Below, piece by piece: positions 58,790 to 59,825 of a stretch of 59,825 nucleotides of DNA. The position numbers and the translations under genes are program-made. The notes under the pieces are model-generated. The model was not told the DNA's origin. It worked only from the letters and a program-made list of their open reading frames with translations, and did not search any database. Numbering within the stretch: position 1 is the stretch's first letter; each line of letters starts with the position of its first letter. Source of the stretch: an uncultured Oscillospiraceae bacterium. GTDB taxonomy: Bacteria > Bacillota > Clostridia > Oscillospirales > Acutalibacteraceae. Where the stretch lies: positions 1 to 59,825 of the forward strand of contig CABQLY010000013.1 of NCBI GenBank assembly GCA_902465155.1. The letters are read 5' to 3'.

Positions 58790-59557
58790 TTATTTGTTAA
58801 AAACGGTATGCAGCTTACAAAAGTACCGTTTGGTGCCGCAAACCTCTATGCCCAATGTAACCGTAAACCCGCATTTTTGGTAAAACCCAACCGCGTCGTC
58901 ATCGGTTTCGGCCGTAATTGTATTTACGGGGAATTGGTTGAAAATAAACTCAATCAGTTTCCTGCCAATGCCGTGTTTTTGGTATTCGGGCTTCACGGCA
59001 ATATCTAAAATCTCGGCGGCGATGTTTTCCGTTTTAAACACAACAATACCGGCGTATGCGCCGCCCGTTTTGCAGGCATACACATTAATTTTTTTATCTG
59101 CCGTGTATTTTTCGGCCCTGCGCTTTAACCGCTCCGGCGTAGGATTAAATACGCTCGGTTTTATAAGCGCCAAAACTTCCGAATCAAATAGATTTGCTTT
59201 TACATCTACGATCGCGGTAATTTTTTGGAGTTCTATTCCCAATGCACCGTATTTTTGAATTTGGCTTTTGGTATAATACTTTTCCATATCTGTGTAGTGC
59301 GCTGTTTTTAAGTGATTTTTGGAATACCCGCATTTTTCTAAGGGCAGAGCGTTATACAACTGCTCAAAATTGGGAAATTTATGCAGTTTTATAACCTCTG
59401 CGAAAATAACAGAATTTATCTCACCGCAATGAAATTCTATTCGATCGCCAATGTTAATTTTTTGCCGCTTTTCATCATTCAGCCGCAGTTCAATTGTTTT
59501 GCTCCCGTCTGCAATTTTCAAAAAAGCAGACGGCTCAAGGTTCATACAATGGACCAT
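58790..59557 (-). CDS. ASCH domain-GNAT acetyltransferase fusion
   Basis: A 255-residue two-domain protein. Residues 1-112 are an ASCH-type RNA-binding-like domain (EPSAFLKIADGSKTIELRLN, then RQKINIGDRIEFHCGEINSV). Residues 115-255 are a GNAT domain with the acetyl-CoA loop AVKPEYQKHGIGRKLIEFIF and DDDAVGFYQKCGFTV. ASCH proteins can bind RNA or act on modified nucleosides, so acetylation of an RNA-linked or nucleoside target is imaginable but unproven. The ATG at 59557 and an internal ATG five codons later are both possible starts. Single-gene unit; AT-rich. Confidence 0.85.
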   Translation of the reverse strand: MVHCMNLEPSAFLKIADGSKTIELRLNDEKRQKINIGDRIEFHCGEINSVIFAEVIKLHKFPNFEQLYNALPLEKCGYSKNHLKTAHYTDMEKYYTKSQIQKYGALGIELQKITAIVDVKANLFDSEVLALIKPSVFNPTPERLKRRAEKYTADKKINVYACKTGGAYAGIVVFKTENIAAEILDIAVKPEYQKHGIGRKLIEFIFNQFPVNTITAETDDDAVGFYQKCGFTVTLGIEVCGTKRYFCKLHTVFNK

Positions 59558-59695
59558 AACAAATACTCCTTAATGTTGGGGGTGTATTGTTTTTGTCTAT
59601 CCCGCAACACGGTAGCTGAAAATACGATCGTCTGTTTTAAAAAGCATGCCTGTGTTCATTATACTGTTCAATGCCTGCCTTTTGCCTATCAATTA

Positions 59696-59825
59696 TCAGT
59701 TCATTTCATAAACTGCATATTGATTCTTATTCGCGCATTTTATGGCTTTATAGATGTTTTGCAGCTCTGTTTTTGCAGATTCTTCATCCTTATACCAACC
59801 GAACACATTGTTCGATGTCACACCG
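59696..59825 (-). CDS. C-terminal fragment of an unidentified gene (runs off the window)
   Basis: The last 42 codons of a minus-strand frame ending at TGA (59696-59698): it contains NNVFGWYKDEESAKTELQNI and ends CANKNQYAVYEMN. The frame is open to the window edge. Lys/Asn-rich; too short to identify. There is a 138-base gap to the ASCH-GNAT gene. Confidence 0.5.
   Translation of the reverse strand, partial: GVTSNNVFGWYKDEESAKTELQNIYKAIKCANKNQYAVYEMN

Noticed and set aside
1..59825. CRISPR arrays, insertion sequences, rRNA genes
   Set aside because: No regularly spaced identical repeats with unique spacers, no transposase motifs and no rRNA sequence found on reading both strands.

Overview
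The window looks like chromosomal DNA of a spore-forming, anaerobic, low-to-mid GC Firmicute (class Clostridia, most like Oscillospiraceae/Ruminococcaceae). Supporting signs are a T-box leader, the SCIFF peptide with its radical SAM maturase, YtfJ/GerW-type and SpoIIM-type sporulation genes, a DacF-type carboxypeptidase, ScpA/ScpB, a GGGtGRT/NifU-like pair, LytTR regulation and indolepyruvate:ferredoxin oxidoreductase. Family names come from reading the translated sequence; no database search was run.

Left edge (1-3430): an XRE repressor gene diverges from a three-gene membrane/zinc-ribbon operon, with a palindromic operator on the promoter. Then come a tiny secreted protein that looks like a collapsed sortase substrate, tRNA-Leu(TAA) with its own promoter and terminator, and a nested-hairpin repeat. 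3437-5030 is a minus-strand alkylation-repair operon (HxlR regulator, AlkA-like glycosylase, Ogt).

5278-9648 is the most unusual part: a repeat RiPP precursor with six CX3D and five CX3C motifs, an ACGX-type radical SAM/SPASM maturase, a nitroreductase, a PPOX-ferredoxin fusion, a zinc-type macrodomain hydrolase and an SirTM-class sirtuin. The last five genes overlap each other by 4 to 56 bases, so peptide cross-linking, flavin redox chemistry and ADP-ribosylation appear to be one expression unit.

9768-26028 is mostly housekeeping: guaA, the SCIFF peptide gene (scfA) with its maturase and an overlapping PLP decarboxylase, tatD-metG, an ABC-F protein, a DUF4317 protein, rpsT, tex, a HAD phosphatase and a MATE transporter. 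26143-29533 holds an isolated phage DNA-packaging module (small protein, terminase large subunit, portal) with no capsid, tail or integrase gene. 29884-38353 holds proC, a SpoIIM-like gene preceded by 22-bp tandem repeats, a candidate small RNA, rsmI, the GGGtGRT/NifU-like pair, a DMT transporter, uppP and rlmD.

38627-45412 is a minus-strand operon under a T-box: acyl-CoA ligase, iorA, iorB, a membrane protein, paaK and an ACT-domain protein. T-box control means it is switched on by amino acid starvation, so it probably makes an aryl amino acid from an aryl acid rather than degrading it. 45763-53786 has an Asn-rich orphan protein, a GH36 alpha-galactosidase and a conserved run (M50 protease, scpA, scpB, ytfJ, dacF, rluB, GNAT-like). 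The right edge (54038-59825) has an AgrC/AgrA-like two-component system facing a small lipoprotein gene across 9-bp direct repeats, two XRE regulators sharing a CAAC-N5-GTTG dyad at almost the same distance from their promoters, an ASCH-GNAT fusion and a partial gene. Both edges look more AT-rich than the core, judged by eye.
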